Source of the DNA: Hyphomicrobiales bacterium
GTDB lineage: Bacteria > Pseudomonadota > Alphaproteobacteria > Rhizobiales > WTKA01
NCBI GenBank assembly: GCA_011524605.1
Contig: WTKA01000109.1
Span: forward strand, 2,671 to 52,784
Direction of reading: 5' to 3'
Length of the DNA stretch: 50,114 bases
Position 1 is the first letter of the stretch, and every line of letters starts with the position of its first letter. The translations under genes and the position numbers were made by a program. Positions 7,896-17,453 of the stretch are shown here, piece by piece. Under the pieces are notes generated by a model. The model saw only the letters and a program-made list of their open reading frames with translations. It ran no database searches and was not told the DNA's origin.

Positions 7896-9323
7896 ATGAC
7901 AAATTATATAGAAAAATTAACTGGAAAAGATTTAATAGCGGCAGGTTTTGAACCAGGGCATTGGTTTTCTAGCGCATTAGACATTGGCAATGCTATGCTT
8001 GAAGCAGGCGTGGAAACAACAACTGTCATGGAGAAAATAGATAGTATGAAACCAGCCCCTCACCTACCTTTAAAAGCATCTGATGATATAACTTTTTATA
8101 CTAATATTCATGCAGAAAATGAGCATGAACAGGAGAATATTGATAAAGTAAAAGCAACAATGACAGAAGTAATGCGAACGCCTGTTGTCAAGGCTGGTTC
8201 AATCATGCCAGATGCTTGCCCTGCAGGACCAATCGGGACAATTCCAGTTGGTGGCATTGCTGCGTCTGAAGCGATTCATCCAGGCATGCATTCAGCTGAT
8301 ATTTGCTGCTCTATGTCTATATCTATTTTCAAAGATGCTGACCCTTGCAAACTGTTAGATTCTGTTCATGAAGCAACCCATTTTGGACCTGGTGAAAGAA
8401 GCAGAAGCGGGCAAATTTGGCCAGAAACAAGCCTTTTACAGAAATTTGAAGAAAATAGCTTTCTTAAAGGTTTGAAAAGCAAGGCGATTGGTCATTTTGC
8501 AACACAAGGGGATGGCAACCATTTTGCTTATGTTGGAACCATTAAATCAACAGGCGAGACAGCCTTAGTAACCCATCATGGTTCTCGTGCGCCTGGAGCA
8601 ATGCTTTATAAACGTGGCATGGCAGCAGCTGAAAGATTTAGAATGCAGTATTCGCGTGAAACATTACCACAAAATGCTTGGATTCCTGCTGACAGCTATG
8701 AAGGTGAAGAATATTGGAGTGCATTACAAATTATTCGAGAATGGACAAAACAAAATCATAGAAAAATACATGATATGGCAGCACAAAGAGCTGGTTTTAC
8801 GATTGTTGATCAGTTTTGGAACGAGCATAATTTTGTGTTCCGTAAAAGCGATGGCTTATTTTATCACGGTAAAGGCGCAACACCGGCCTTTAAAGGTTGG
8901 GCTGATGATGCAACTGATCTAACGCTGATTCCTTTAAATATGGCAGAACCTATTTTAATTGCGCGCGGTAAAAATGCTAAACATGGATTAGGATTTGCTC
9001 CTCATGGTGCAGGTCGCAACTATTCTAGAACACAGCATAAACGTATGAATTCAGGTCGTACTGATGAAGAAATTTTTGCAGAAGAAACAAAACATATTGA
9101 TGCTCGTTTCTACTGTAAGGAAATGGATATTTCAGAACTGCCAAGCGCTTATAAGAATGCATCTGCCGTACGAAAGCAAATTAAAGACTATGATTTGGCT
9201 GAAGTTGTTGATGAAGTGTTGCCTTATGGCTGTATCATGGCTGGAGACTGGGAAAAAAATGCACCTTGGCGAAAAAAACGAGCACGAAAAGCTGCGAAAA
9301 ACGTAAAAAAGGAAAATGCTTAA
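7896..9323 (+). CDS. rtcB: RtcB-family RNA ligase (divergent)
   Basis: 475 residues. RtcB joins RNA 2',3'-cyclic phosphate or 3'-phosphate ends to 5'-OH ends with GTP and Mn2+. The family's key residues are all visible: D135 and C138 (SADICCSM, for the usual DIGCGM), N208/H209 (GDGNHF), H227 (THHGSR), H311 (NEHNF), and the guanylylated histidine H370 in PHGAGR. The flanks differ clearly from E. coli RtcB, so it belongs to a divergent RtcB subgroup. It stands alone: no RtcA cyclase, archease, tRNA or Y-RNA gene is next to it. Expression is probably under the divergent rtcR. The start ATG has a GAAAAGAG site. Confidence 0.88.
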   Translation: MTNYIEKLTGKDLIAAGFEPGHWFSSALDIGNAMLEAGVETTTVMEKIDSMKPAPHLPLKASDDITFYTNIHAENEHEQENIDKVKATMTEVMRTPVVKAGSIMPDACPAGPIGTIPVGGIAASEAIHPGMHSADICCSMSISIFKDADPCKLLDSVHEATHFGPGERSRSGQIWPETSLLQKFEENSFLKGLKSKAIGHFATQGDGNHFAYVGTIKSTGETALVTHHGSRAPGAMLYKRGMAAAERFRMQYSRETLPQNAWIPADSYEGEEYWSALQIIREWTKQNHRKIHDMAAQRAGFTIVDQFWNEHNFVFRKSDGLFYHGKGATPAFKGWADDATDLTLIPLNMAEPILIARGKNAKHGLGFAPHGAGRNYSRTQHKRMNSGRTDEEIFAEETKHIDARFYCKEMDISELPSAYKNASAVRKQIKDYDLAEVVDEVLPYGCIMAGDWEKNAPWRKKRARKAAKNVKKENA

Positions 9324-9343
9324 ATCATTCCCAACTAATAATA

Positions 9344-9380
9344 ATGAAACCCTGGCGATATTTTATCGCCGGGGCAGATT
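9344..9380. terminator. Hairpin between convergent rtcB and aldose 1-epimerase
   Basis: An 11-bp stem (CCTGGCGATA with TATCGCCGGG, one wobble) spans 9350-9374, flanked by AT-rich complementary bases. No clear T-run follows on the plus strand. It lies in the only gap between the convergent genes and probably ends transcription from one or both sides. Confidence 0.55.
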
Positions 9381-9396
9381 ATTTAAGCTGAGAATT

Positions 9397-10278
9397 TTAA
9401 GATAAACAGGTAAATTTAAAACAATTATTTGATCGATATATTTGAGAAGGAGAAGTATAATTTATTTCACCCTCTGCACGCCTTACTTCATTAGGCCATC
9501 TCTGAGGTTCAATTGCTAAGTGAGAGCGCGCTGCATGATCATTGGTATAGATTTGCAAACCCGGCTGATCTGTCAACACAGTCAGAGCAAGGTCATGGGT
9601 ATGCAAATTACAAACAGCGTTTAATCCCTTTTCATTTAAGCAAAAATTATTATCTATTTGCCGATCATTAATGATAGCAGGCTGACGAAAGTCAAAATCA
9701 CTTTTTTCAACAGAAATAGGCGCATCTAGTGGTATTTTTTCATGGCTTACAGGCAAATATTTATCGGCATTGATTTGCAAAAAATGATTATTTATATTTT
9801 TTCTTCCATCTAGATTGAAATAAACATGGGGTGCAAGATTAAAATAATTCACTCGTGGTGATGTAGCCTCCAAAGCAACTGAAAGCTGATCATCCGTTAA
9901 TGTATAAATAACATCAAATTTTGAAGGACCAGGGAATCCCATATGGCCATCTTCAATTTCAACATGAAACCTAATTGACTGCCTTGATATTTCGACACAT
10001 TGCCAATCAAGTTCTGACAAACCCAAGGCACCCCCATGCAAACAATGCACGCCCTCATTTTGATCAAGCTTATAAGATGTGCCATTTATCGTGAAGCATG
10101 CCCTCTCAATGCGGTTAGCAACAGGGCCAACAATCGTATTAGCATAATGATGTGGTGCGCTGCGATCTGATTGACTTAAAACCAGATCGCGACTTAAAGA
10201 TTTATATATAAGCCTTGTGAGTGACGCGCCCCTAGGGTGAAATTCAGCATGTAGCGCTTTTGTTTGGAGTTTATACAC
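9397..10278 (-). CDS. galM: Aldose 1-epimerase (galactose mutarotase)
   Basis: 293 residues. Family motifs in order: GPVANRIERACF, CLHGG, APHVYFNL (for NHxYFNL, with the catalytic H) and IEPQRWPNEV near the end, which holds the catalytic glutamate. It interconverts alpha and beta anomers of galactose in the cytoplasm and so feeds the right anomer to a galactose dehydrogenase. The start is GTG at 10278, whose G is also the last base of the TAG stop of the ABC ATPase in front, so the two genes are translationally coupled. It is the last gene of the minus-strand arm of the galactoside regulon. Confidence 0.85.
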   Translation of the reverse strand: MYKLQTKALHAEFHPRGASLTRLIYKSLSRDLVLSQSDRSAPHHYANTIVGPVANRIERACFTINGTSYKLDQNEGVHCLHGGALGLSELDWQCVEISRQSIRFHVEIEDGHMGFPGPSKFDVIYTLTDDQLSVALEATSPRVNYFNLAPHVYFNLDGRKNINNHFLQINADKYLPVSHEKIPLDAPISVEKSDFDFRQPAIINDRQIDNNFCLNEKGLNAVCNLHTHDLALTVLTDQPGLQIYTNDHAARSHLAIEPQRWPNEVRRAEGEINYTSPSQIYRSNNCFKFTCLS

Positions 10279-11330
10279 TATCGAATTCGTGCCTCACTCT
10301 CAGCATCAAATATAAAAACATCCTCTTCTTTGAATTTCACACCAATTTCAGTGCCCGACTCAGGTGTTTGACCACTCTTATGCTCAATAATGAGTCGCTC
10401 TCCATTTTCAGCATTGGCATAGACATAGCTTACCGCGCCTAACCGCTCAACAATATCAACAATTAAGCCCTTACCCTTGCTCTCCACTTGTAAATGCTCT
10501 GGGCGAATGCCAATAAAAATATCGCCATCTGCGGCTTTTGGAGCCTTTATTTTTTGATTTGAAAGTATTGAGCACGTTGCTGCGCCAGAAAGAACAGATG
10601 CTTTTATGAAATTCATAGAAGGCGATCCAATAAAACCAGCGACAAACATATTATCTGGGTCAGAATAGAGCTTCATTGGGGAGCCAACCTGCTCAATGAC
10701 ACCTGCACGTAATACCACAATTTTATCAGCTAAAGTCATAGCTTCAACCTGATCATGGGTTACATATATCATCGTTGCGCCAATTTCCTTATGAAGACGC
10801 ATAATCTCAACGCGCATATCCACACGAAGTTCCGCATCTAGGTTGGAAAGCGGTTCATCAAAAAGAAAAACCTCAGGCCCGCGAACAAGCGCCCTGCCAA
10901 TTGCAACGCGTTGGCGTTGCCCCCCGGAAAGAGCTTTTGGCTTACGCGCCATATAGTCATCAAGTTTAAGAATTTTAGAAACTTCATCAACTTTAGACTT
11001 TATTGTAGCCTTATCAACGCCATTCATACGAAGCCCAAAGCCCATATTCTCTTCTACACTCATATGAGGATAAAGAGCATAAGTCTGAAAAACCATAGCA
11101 ATACCACGATCGGCAGCATCAACATGCGTTACATCACGTTCACCAATCTTAATCTGCCCACCCGACGTCTTTTCAAGCCCCGCTATCATTCTTAATAAGG
11201 TTGACTTGCCGCAACCTGAAGGCCCTACAAAAACACAAAATTCTCCAGGTTCAATTTCAAGATCAATGCCATGAATCACTTCTATTGTTCCATAGCGTTT
11301 TACCGCACCTGATAAACTTACTCCAGACAT
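10278..11330 (-). CDS. Sugar ABC transporter ATPase (UgpC/MsmK type) for galactosides
   Basis: 350 residues from ATG 11330, chosen over an earlier in-frame start because it has a GGAGG site and lies 4 bases after the iclR stop. Walker A GPSGCGKST, Q-loop VFQTYALYP, signature LSGGQRQRV and Walker B VFLFDEP are all present. A C-terminal TOBE/OB regulatory region follows (FIGIRPEHL), as in MalK and UgpC. It is the energising subunit for the binding protein and permeases encoded divergently from 12275; those genes have no other ATPase of their own. Confidence 0.88.
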   Translation of the reverse strand: MSGVSLSGAVKRYGTIEVIHGIDLEIEPGEFCVFVGPSGCGKSTLLRMIAGLEKTSGGQIKIGERDVTHVDAADRGIAMVFQTYALYPHMSVEENMGFGLRMNGVDKATIKSKVDEVSKILKLDDYMARKPKALSGGQRQRVAIGRALVRGPEVFLFDEPLSNLDAELRVDMRVEIMRLHKEIGATMIYVTHDQVEAMTLADKIVVLRAGVIEQVGSPMKLYSDPDNMFVAGFIGSPSMNFIKASVLSGAATCSILSNQKIKAPKAADGDIFIGIRPEHLQVESKGKGLIVDIVERLGAVSYVYANAENGERLIIEHKSGQTPESGTEIGVKFKEEDVFIFDAESEARIR

Positions 11331-11334
11331 GCAA

Positions 11335-12126
11335 CTATCCTCCCATTTTCGGTAACATCCATACAGCGGCATCTTCACCAATTTGCTGTGCCGTTTGCTG
11401 TAATATTTCTTTATAATTTGCTAATTCTTCTAAACTCATCCGAGCCGTTGAGCTTGTTATTGATATGCCGCCAACCACTTCTTTACTCTTAGTAAGAATT
11501 GGGACAGCAATACAAATAATGTTAGGCTCATGTTCTTCCCGATCAAAAGCCACGCCCTGTTCATAAATTTCCTTCAATTCTTTATTCAGCGCTTCCGCTG
11601 AAACGAGCGTATGTTTGGTGTGAGGATAAAAACTTTGTTGGGCAATAATCTTTTGACATTTTTCATAATCAATATGAGCCAACATCGCTTTGCCAACACC
11701 GGTGCAATAAGCGGGGCCAATCTTGCCCGCACCAGAGAACATCACAATCGGACGGTTAGAATTTTTCTTATCAACATAAAGCACTTGCCCATGATCAAGC
11801 TGGGCAAGGTGAATCGTTTCACCTGTTTTTGTGGATAATTCTTCAAGATAGCTAGAAGCAATTGGCGCTAGCGATGCAGTTTGCCACGCAGAATAAGCCA
11901 AACGTATTAAGCGTGACCCTAAGGAATAATGCCCCGTATCAGCATTGAAGAATAACATATTTTGATTAGCGAGGGTTTGCAGCAAACGATAGGTTGATGG
12001 CTTCGGATATGGGCTGCGTTCAAGTATATCATTGAATTTTACAGGCTTACGAAAACTCTCAACAATATCAAGAAGCTTCAGAGCCTTACCAACAGTGCCA
12101 TCTTTATCATTGATTTGATCTAACAT
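11335..12126 (-). CDS. IclR-family regulator of the galactoside/galactonate regulon
   Basis: 263 residues from ATG 12126; an in-frame GTG at 12138 is possible. The N-terminal winged helix (about 10-70) includes the helix PKPSTYRLLQTLANQ, and the C-terminal effector domain carries the family segment PAYCTGVGKAMLA and the late VGGISITSS. IclR regulators such as KdgR bind ketodeoxy-sugar acids or similar metabolites. The gene sits at the hinge between the two arms of the galactoside cluster and next to a perfect palindrome that overlaps a TATAAT. I infer that it represses both arms and responds to a pathway intermediate. Confidence 0.82.
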   Translation of the reverse strand: MLDQINDKDGTVGKALKLLDIVESFRKPVKFNDILERSPYPKPSTYRLLQTLANQNMLFFNADTGHYSLGSRLIRLAYSAWQTASLAPIASSYLEELSTKTGETIHLAQLDHGQVLYVDKKNSNRPIVMFSGAGKIGPAYCTGVGKAMLAHIDYEKCQKIIAQQSFYPHTKHTLVSAEALNKELKEIYEQGVAFDREEHEPNIICIAVPILTKSKEVVGGISITSSTARMSLEELANYKEILQQTAQQIGEDAAVWMLPKMGG

Positions 12127-12198
12127 ATTTATCCACACTTTTAATTATTAATTGACTCTTAACACAGACTATGCGTAAATATCAATAATTAAAATCAA

Positions 12199-12215
12199 GT
12201 TTCATATAATGAAAC
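12199..12215. promoter_or_regulatory. Palindromic IclR-type operator overlapping a -10 element
   Basis: GTTTCAT-ATA-ATGAAAC is a perfect inverted repeat, close to the KdgR-type consensus of IclR regulators (ATGAAAC/GTTTCAT halves). It contains TATAAT at 12205-12210, which would serve the plus-strand operon starting at 12275. A protein bound here would block RNA polymerase. Confidence 0.6.
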
Positions 12216-12274
12216 AAACATAAAACTGGAATGGACTATTAACTTAATTTGCTAATTAATTATGGGAGACAAAC

Positions 12275-13513
12275 ATGGCAAATAGAGCAGTTAAAATATT
12301 CAGCATGCTCGCTGGAACCTTACTCGCAACAAGTGCGTTTGCAAGTGAACTTGTTATCAATTTTGATGACCCTAATCCTGCACCTAAGGCAGGTTTTGAA
12401 GCGGCAGTTGAGGCTTTTAAAGCTGAAAACCCTGATATTAATGTAACCGTTAATATCAACGATCGCGAAGCGCATAAAACCGCAATTCGTAACTTCCTAT
12501 CTGCAAATGCACCAGACATTACAGCTTGGTATCCGGGCAATCGTATGGCACCATTTGTAGATGCAGGTCAGTTTGAAGATATTTCTGACCTTTGGGCATC
12601 AGATGCTAATCTATCCTCAAATTTTGAAGCGATTAAGCCAACAATGACACGTGATGGCAAGCAATGGGGCGTTCCTTATTCTTACTATCAGTGGGGTGTC
12701 TATTATCGCGCTGACATTTTTGCAGATAATGGCATAGAAAAGCCAACAACTTGGGATGGCTTGCTTGCTGCTTGTGACACGCTTAAAGGCGCGGGTATCA
12801 CACCTTTCACAATTGGCACTAAATATCTTTGGACTGCAGCTGGTGTCTTTGATTATCTAAACCTTCGCACAAATGGCTATGAAGTTCATAATGGACTTAC
12901 AGCTGGTGAAATTAAATATACAGATGATCGGATACAAGAAACTTTCAAAAATTGGACAACAATGCTTGAACGCTGCTCTTTTGTTGATAATCATGCGACT
13001 ATGTCATGGCAAGATGCAATCGCACCTTTTGCTAATGGTGAAGCGGCTATGTATGTGATGGGCAACTTCTCAGTTGCAGCTTATAAAGATGCAGGATTGA
13101 CGGATGATCAGATTGACTTCTTCCAATTCCCTGAAATCACGCCAGGCCTTGCTCGTGCTGAAGAAGCACCTGCGGATGCTCTCTTCATTCCATCAGGAGC
13201 AAAAAACAAGGAAAATGCTCGCAAATTCTTAAGCTTTATTGCACAGCCTGAAATTCAAGGCGAATGGAATAAAACAATTGGTCAGCTACCTCCTAACTCA
13301 AAAGCGCCAATCAACAGCGATGATAAATTTATCGTTCAAGGCTTTGAAACAGTGTCAACTGCCTCTGGTCTTGCACAGTTTTATGACCGTGATGCGCCGG
13401 CTGAAATGGCAAGTGAAGGCATGAAAGGATTCCAAGAATTCATGATCAAGCCTGAGCGTCTAGACGCTATCCTTAAGCGTCTCGATAAAGTACAAATGCG
13501 CGTTTATAAATAA
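12275..13513 (+). CDS. Galactoside ABC transporter, periplasmic sugar-binding protein
   Basis: 412 residues, family 1 extracellular solute-binding protein. A signal peptide runs from the start to about residue 24 (hydrophobic AGTLLATSAFA then cleavage before SELV). The usual segments of sugar-binding proteins are seen: DITAWYPG, WGVPYSYYQWGVYYR and FANGEAAMYVMGN. Start ATG has a GGGAGAC site. It heads the plus-strand operon, with permeases 80 bases later. The substrate is inferred from the alpha- and beta-galactosidases in the same operon: raffinose/melibiose-type alpha-galactosides or lactose-like beta-galactosides. Confidence 0.88.
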   Translation: MANRAVKIFSMLAGTLLATSAFASELVINFDDPNPAPKAGFEAAVEAFKAENPDINVTVNINDREAHKTAIRNFLSANAPDITAWYPGNRMAPFVDAGQFEDISDLWASDANLSSNFEAIKPTMTRDGKQWGVPYSYYQWGVYYRADIFADNGIEKPTTWDGLLAACDTLKGAGITPFTIGTKYLWTAAGVFDYLNLRTNGYEVHNGLTAGEIKYTDDRIQETFKNWTTMLERCSFVDNHATMSWQDAIAPFANGEAAMYVMGNFSVAAYKDAGLTDDQIDFFQFPEITPGLARAEEAPADALFIPSGAKNKENARKFLSFIAQPEIQGEWNKTIGQLPPNSKAPINSDDKFIVQGFETVSTASGLAQFYDRDAPAEMASEGMKGFQEFMIKPERLDAILKRLDKVQMRVYK

Positions 13514-13593
13514 AACGCTCGTTACCGGTCGCCTTGGCGGCCGGTATCCTCCTGCCAATAATTAAACCCGTTTCTCGAACGAGGTCTTTACCA

Positions 13594-14508
13594 ATGAATA
13601 GCTCAAACCAATCTAAATCAACGCGCTCGCAAATGCGCAGCCGTCAGCAGCAAATTGCGCCATGGATATTTTTAACACCAGCAGCACTTTTCTTCTCGGT
13701 CTATGTCATTTTACCAATTTTTCAGTCCATATGGATTTCATTTTATGCGTGGGATGGGATCGGTGAGCGCCAGTGGGTTGGCTTTGAAAACTATATTGAA
13801 CTATTTGATGATTATAGATTTTATACTTCCTTGAAAAACAATATATTGTGGCTTGTACTTTACATGCTAGCAGTGCCGATTGGCCTTTTTATCGCGTTAT
13901 TTTTAAACCAGAATATTTGGGGCATGCGCTTTTATAAATCGATGTTTTTCTTTCCCTTTGTCATCTCGCAAGTCGTCGTAGGCCTTATTTTCACTTGGTT
14001 TTACAATCCAAATTTTGGCATTATAGGTGAAATCTGGCAGTTTTTTGGGGCAACTCCCCCTTCCATCCTTGGCGATGAACGATATGTGACTTATGGCATT
14101 ATTTTTGCCGGTCTTTGGCCGCAAATATCCTATTGCATGATCCTCTATCTGACGGGACTCAACAATGTTTCATCAGATCAAATTGAAGCGGGGCGCCTTG
14201 ATGGTGCAAAGGGATGGCGCATGTTGCGATTTGTTATCTTGCCACAACTATGGCCAGCAACCTTTTTAGCAATTGTTGTTACTGTCATTGGTGCTTTGCG
14301 TTCTTTTGATATGATCGCAATCATGACCCAAGGTGGGCCTTATGGTTCTTCTAATGTCTTATCCTATTTTATGTTTGAACAAGCGCTAAGTGAATATGGG
14401 TTCCGAATGGGCTATGGCTCAGCAATTGCTGTCATCCTATTCCTAATCATGCTGATTTTTATTAGCTATTTTCTTTGGGTTATGTATCAAGATGAGAAGA
14501 GAGGCTAA
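13594..14508 (+). CDS. Galactoside ABC transporter permease, MalF type
   Basis: 304 residues from ATG 13594, preceded by GAGG; an upstream in-frame start exists but would add a stretch unlike a permease N terminus. Six membrane segments are apparent, beginning with IAPWIFLTPAALFFSVYVILP. The EAA loop that contacts the ATPase is EAGRLDGAKGWRMLRFVILP. It pairs with the next gene, 3 bases downstream, and with the ATPase at 10278-11330. Confidence 0.87.
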   Translation: MNSSNQSKSTRSQMRSRQQQIAPWIFLTPAALFFSVYVILPIFQSIWISFYAWDGIGERQWVGFENYIELFDDYRFYTSLKNNILWLVLYMLAVPIGLFIALFLNQNIWGMRFYKSMFFFPFVISQVVVGLIFTWFYNPNFGIIGEIWQFFGATPPSILGDERYVTYGIIFAGLWPQISYCMILYLTGLNNVSSDQIEAGRLDGAKGWRMLRFVILPQLWPATFLAIVVTVIGALRSFDMIAIMTQGGPYGSSNVLSYFMFEQALSEYGFRMGYGSAIAVILFLIMLIFISYFLWVMYQDEKRG

Positions 14509-14511
14509 ATC

Positions 14512-15360
14512 ATGTTTCCAACACCAATAGAGAGCCGTTCTGCATCACGCCAGCAAAGCTATAAGATTTTCGTCCCAATCGCGCTTATTGTATGGCTATT
14601 GCCCCTCATCGCCATTTTCATGACATCAATCCGATCAGCTGCGGATATAAATACAGGCAATATGTTCGGCTGGCCCAATGACTTCCAAATGATGCAAAAC
14701 TATATGGATGTGTTCCGAAATTCCCAAGCTGCAACCTATTTTTTAAATTCCATTAAAATAACAATACCAACTGTTATTATATCAGTCGCTCTTGCTTGTC
14801 TTGCAGGTTATGCCCTTTCAATTTATCGCTTTCGCGCCGCCCTCCCCCTTTTCTTCATATTTGTAGCAGGCAATTTCGTTCCTTTTCAAATTCTTATGGT
14901 GCCTGTCCGTGATTTATCCGTAAGCACAGGACTTTATGATACGGTGACAGGACTAGTACTATTTCATGCGGCTTTTCAAACGGGATTTTGCACGCTTTTC
15001 ATGCGTAATTTTATCAAAGCCCTGCCCTTTGACCTAATCGAAAGTGCGCGTATTGAAGGCGTCGGTGAGTTTAAAATTTTCTGGTATATTGTGCTACCCC
15101 TTGTTCGCCCCGCAGTTGCTGCCTTAAGCGTACTTATTTTCACTTTTGTTTGGAATGACTTCTTTTGGGCAACTGTTTTAACCCAAGGTGAGGCTTCAAA
15201 ACCAATCACTGCTGGCGTACGTGCCTTAAATGGTCAATTCGTTTCGCAATGGCACCTTGTATCAGCAGCCTCTTTAATGGCCGCGATACCACCTGTAGCC
15301 ATGTTCTTTTTGATGCAAAAGCATTTCATTGCAGGGTTAACATTGGGCGCTGTCAAATGA
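14512..15360 (+). CDS. Galactoside ABC transporter permease, MalG type
   Basis: 282 residues with about six membrane segments and the EAA loop ESARIEGVGEFKIFWYIVLP. The C terminus (MQKHFIAGLTLGAVK) is typical of MalG-type permeases. Its stop overlaps the start of the alpha-galactosidase by ATGA, so uptake and hydrolysis are translationally linked. Confidence 0.88.
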   Translation: MFPTPIESRSASRQQSYKIFVPIALIVWLLPLIAIFMTSIRSAADINTGNMFGWPNDFQMMQNYMDVFRNSQAATYFLNSIKITIPTVIISVALACLAGYALSIYRFRAALPLFFIFVAGNFVPFQILMVPVRDLSVSTGLYDTVTGLVLFHAAFQTGFCTLFMRNFIKALPFDLIESARIEGVGEFKIFWYIVLPLVRPAVAALSVLIFTFVWNDFFWATVLTQGEASKPITAGVRALNGQFVSQWHLVSAASLMAAIPPVAMFFLMQKHFIAGLTLGAVK

Positions 15361-17453
15361 TTGAGAATTGGCGAATTGATACCTTGGCACAAACGCTTGT
15401 GCTAGCAGCTGATGATAAAAACTTGCCATCTGTTGTTTATTGGGGAGCATCTTTACCGCTTGATGAGGATTTAGAACTGCTTTTTAAAGCACATAAAATA
15501 GATCTTACGGGTGGTATGCTTGATGAAAATCCTGATTTATCTATTTGCCCTGAAGCAATCCGCAGCTTTCCGGGACAAGCAGGCACCCTTATTCATAATG
15601 AAAATGGAAAGCTGTTATCGCCTAAATTCAAGTTTAAAGAAGCATTTAATGAGATAGAAGAAAATCATGGAACATTAGAGCTTATTTATGAAGATCTAAA
15701 CTATGGCCTTAGCTATATTGCGAAATTTTCCGTCAATCAGGATAGTCAGCTCATTTTGGCTGAGGCTGAAATTAATGCAAAAAGCCCTATACGCCTGAAC
15801 TGGTTGGCAGCACCCGTTATGCCAGCCCCTCAACTCGCAGATGAAATGATCGATTTTTCAGGGCGTTGGTGTGGCGAATTTCAACAAATGCATACCCCTT
15901 GGCATGCGGGTATTCATTGTCGAGATAATCGCACAGGTCGTACGGGGCATGAACATTTCCCAGGGCTTTTTATTCCTGAACGCGGGGCAACCCATGCAAA
16001 AGGCAATGTCTATGCCTTCCATTATGGCTGGTCAGGCGGACATAAGATGATTGCAGAAGAGCTGCCTGATGGGAGGCGACAAATTCAATTTGGACATGCG
16101 GCAGATATTGAGACGGAGACTAAGACTAGCTTTAGCACTGCCCCACTTTATCTTGCCTATTCAAGCGATGGCATGAATGGGTGCGCCCGTGCTTTTCAAC
16201 GCCATATTCGTCATCATATTATCAAACTGCCTCAACCAGAACGACCTCGCCCTGTACACTATAATTGCTGGGAAGCGGTATATTTCAATCATAACCTTGC
16301 CGAACTCAAAGAGATTGCGACCATTGCAGCAAGCTTAGGGGCAGAACGTTTTGTCCTTGATGATGGCTGGTTTGGTACGCGCGATGATGACACACGCGCG
16401 CTCTCAGAATGGGAAGTCGATAAGCGCAAATATCCTGACGGCTTAACCCCTCTAATTGAACATGTGCAAGCAAAGGGGATGGGATTTGGCATTTGGTTTG
16501 AACCTGAGATGATAAATCCTGTTTCTTCTGTTTACGAAGACCATCCTGAATGGGCTCTCGGTGATACGGATCAAATCCTTGGTAGAAACCAAAAGCTCCT
16601 AAATATGAAGCTTGAAGAAGTACAAAATTTTTTATTTGACCGCATTGCAAATATTTTAGATAGCTACGCAATTGAATATATCAAATGGGATCATAATCGT
16701 GTCCTCCCTATGCCTGATGCAGAGCAAACACGCGCAACTTATATGCTAATTGACCGATTACGCGCTAAGTTTCCGCATGTTGAAATTGAAAGCTGTGCAT
16801 CAGGTGGCGGACGTGCTGACTTTGGCATTTTAGAAAGAACGCATCGTGTATGGCTCTCTGATAGTAATGATGCGCTTGAACGCGCTCGTATTCAGCATGG
16901 CGCTGCTTTCTTTCTGCCTGCATCTGTCACAGGAAGCCATGTGGGGCCAAGAATTTGTCACACGTCAGGGCGTATTCATGACATTAATTTCAGGGCATGG
17001 GTTGCAGCACAGCGCCATATGGGATTTGAAATGGATCCTAGGGAACTTACAAGCGATGAAGTTCATGTTCTTAAGCAAGTCACCCAATGGTGGAAATCTG
17101 AACGCGACTGGCTGATGAAAGCAGATATTTTACGGCTTGATAGCACTGACCCTTCAGTCTTAGCAGAGCTTCATTTAGCAGAAGATGAGCAGCAATTTGT
17201 TGTTTTTGCAAATAAGATCGATACCTCTAGCCAAATATCGCCTAGGCCTTTGCAATTTTGCGGTTTAAAAACAGATGGTTATTACATGATTGATCTTATC
17301 AATCGCAACGATGTCCATAAGCTATCCCGCGGACAATCTCATCTTAAATTCGATGGCATGCGTGTTAGCGGGCAATATTTAATGAACCACGGCATAACAT
17401 TACCTTGGAGTTTTCCCAACCAATGCTGGGTAATCAAAGGAAAGAAAGTATAA
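15357..17453 (+). CDS. Alpha-galactosidase, glycoside hydrolase family 36
   Basis: 698 residues from the ATG overlapping the permease stop. The order is an N-terminal beta-sandwich, the TIM barrel (FVLDDGWFGTRDDD, IWFEPEMINPVS), then a C-terminal beta domain. The catalytic nucleophile is D445 in YIKWDHNR and the acid/base D502 in WLSDSNDALER, as in GH36. No signal peptide is seen, so hydrolysis takes place in the cytoplasm after uptake. It releases galactose from melibiose-, raffinose- or galactosylglycerol-like substrates. The exact substrate cannot be read from the sequence. Confidence 0.9.
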   Translation: MIENWRIDTLAQTLVLAADDKNLPSVVYWGASLPLDEDLELLFKAHKIDLTGGMLDENPDLSICPEAIRSFPGQAGTLIHNENGKLLSPKFKFKEAFNEIEENHGTLELIYEDLNYGLSYIAKFSVNQDSQLILAEAEINAKSPIRLNWLAAPVMPAPQLADEMIDFSGRWCGEFQQMHTPWHAGIHCRDNRTGRTGHEHFPGLFIPERGATHAKGNVYAFHYGWSGGHKMIAEELPDGRRQIQFGHAADIETETKTSFSTAPLYLAYSSDGMNGCARAFQRHIRHHIIKLPQPERPRPVHYNCWEAVYFNHNLAELKEIATIAASLGAERFVLDDGWFGTRDDDTRALSEWEVDKRKYPDGLTPLIEHVQAKGMGFGIWFEPEMINPVSSVYEDHPEWALGDTDQILGRNQKLLNMKLEEVQNFLFDRIANILDSYAIEYIKWDHNRVLPMPDAEQTRATYMLIDRLRAKFPHVEIESCASGGGRADFGILERTHRVWLSDSNDALERARIQHGAAFFLPASVTGSHVGPRICHTSGRIHDINFRAWVAAQRHMGFEMDPRELTSDEVHVLKQVTQWWKSERDWLMKADILRLDSTDPSVLAELHLAEDEQQFVVFANKIDTSSQISPRPLQFCGLKTDGYYMIDLINRNDVHKLSRGQSHLKFDGMRVSGQYLMNHGITLPWSFPNQCWVIKGKKV

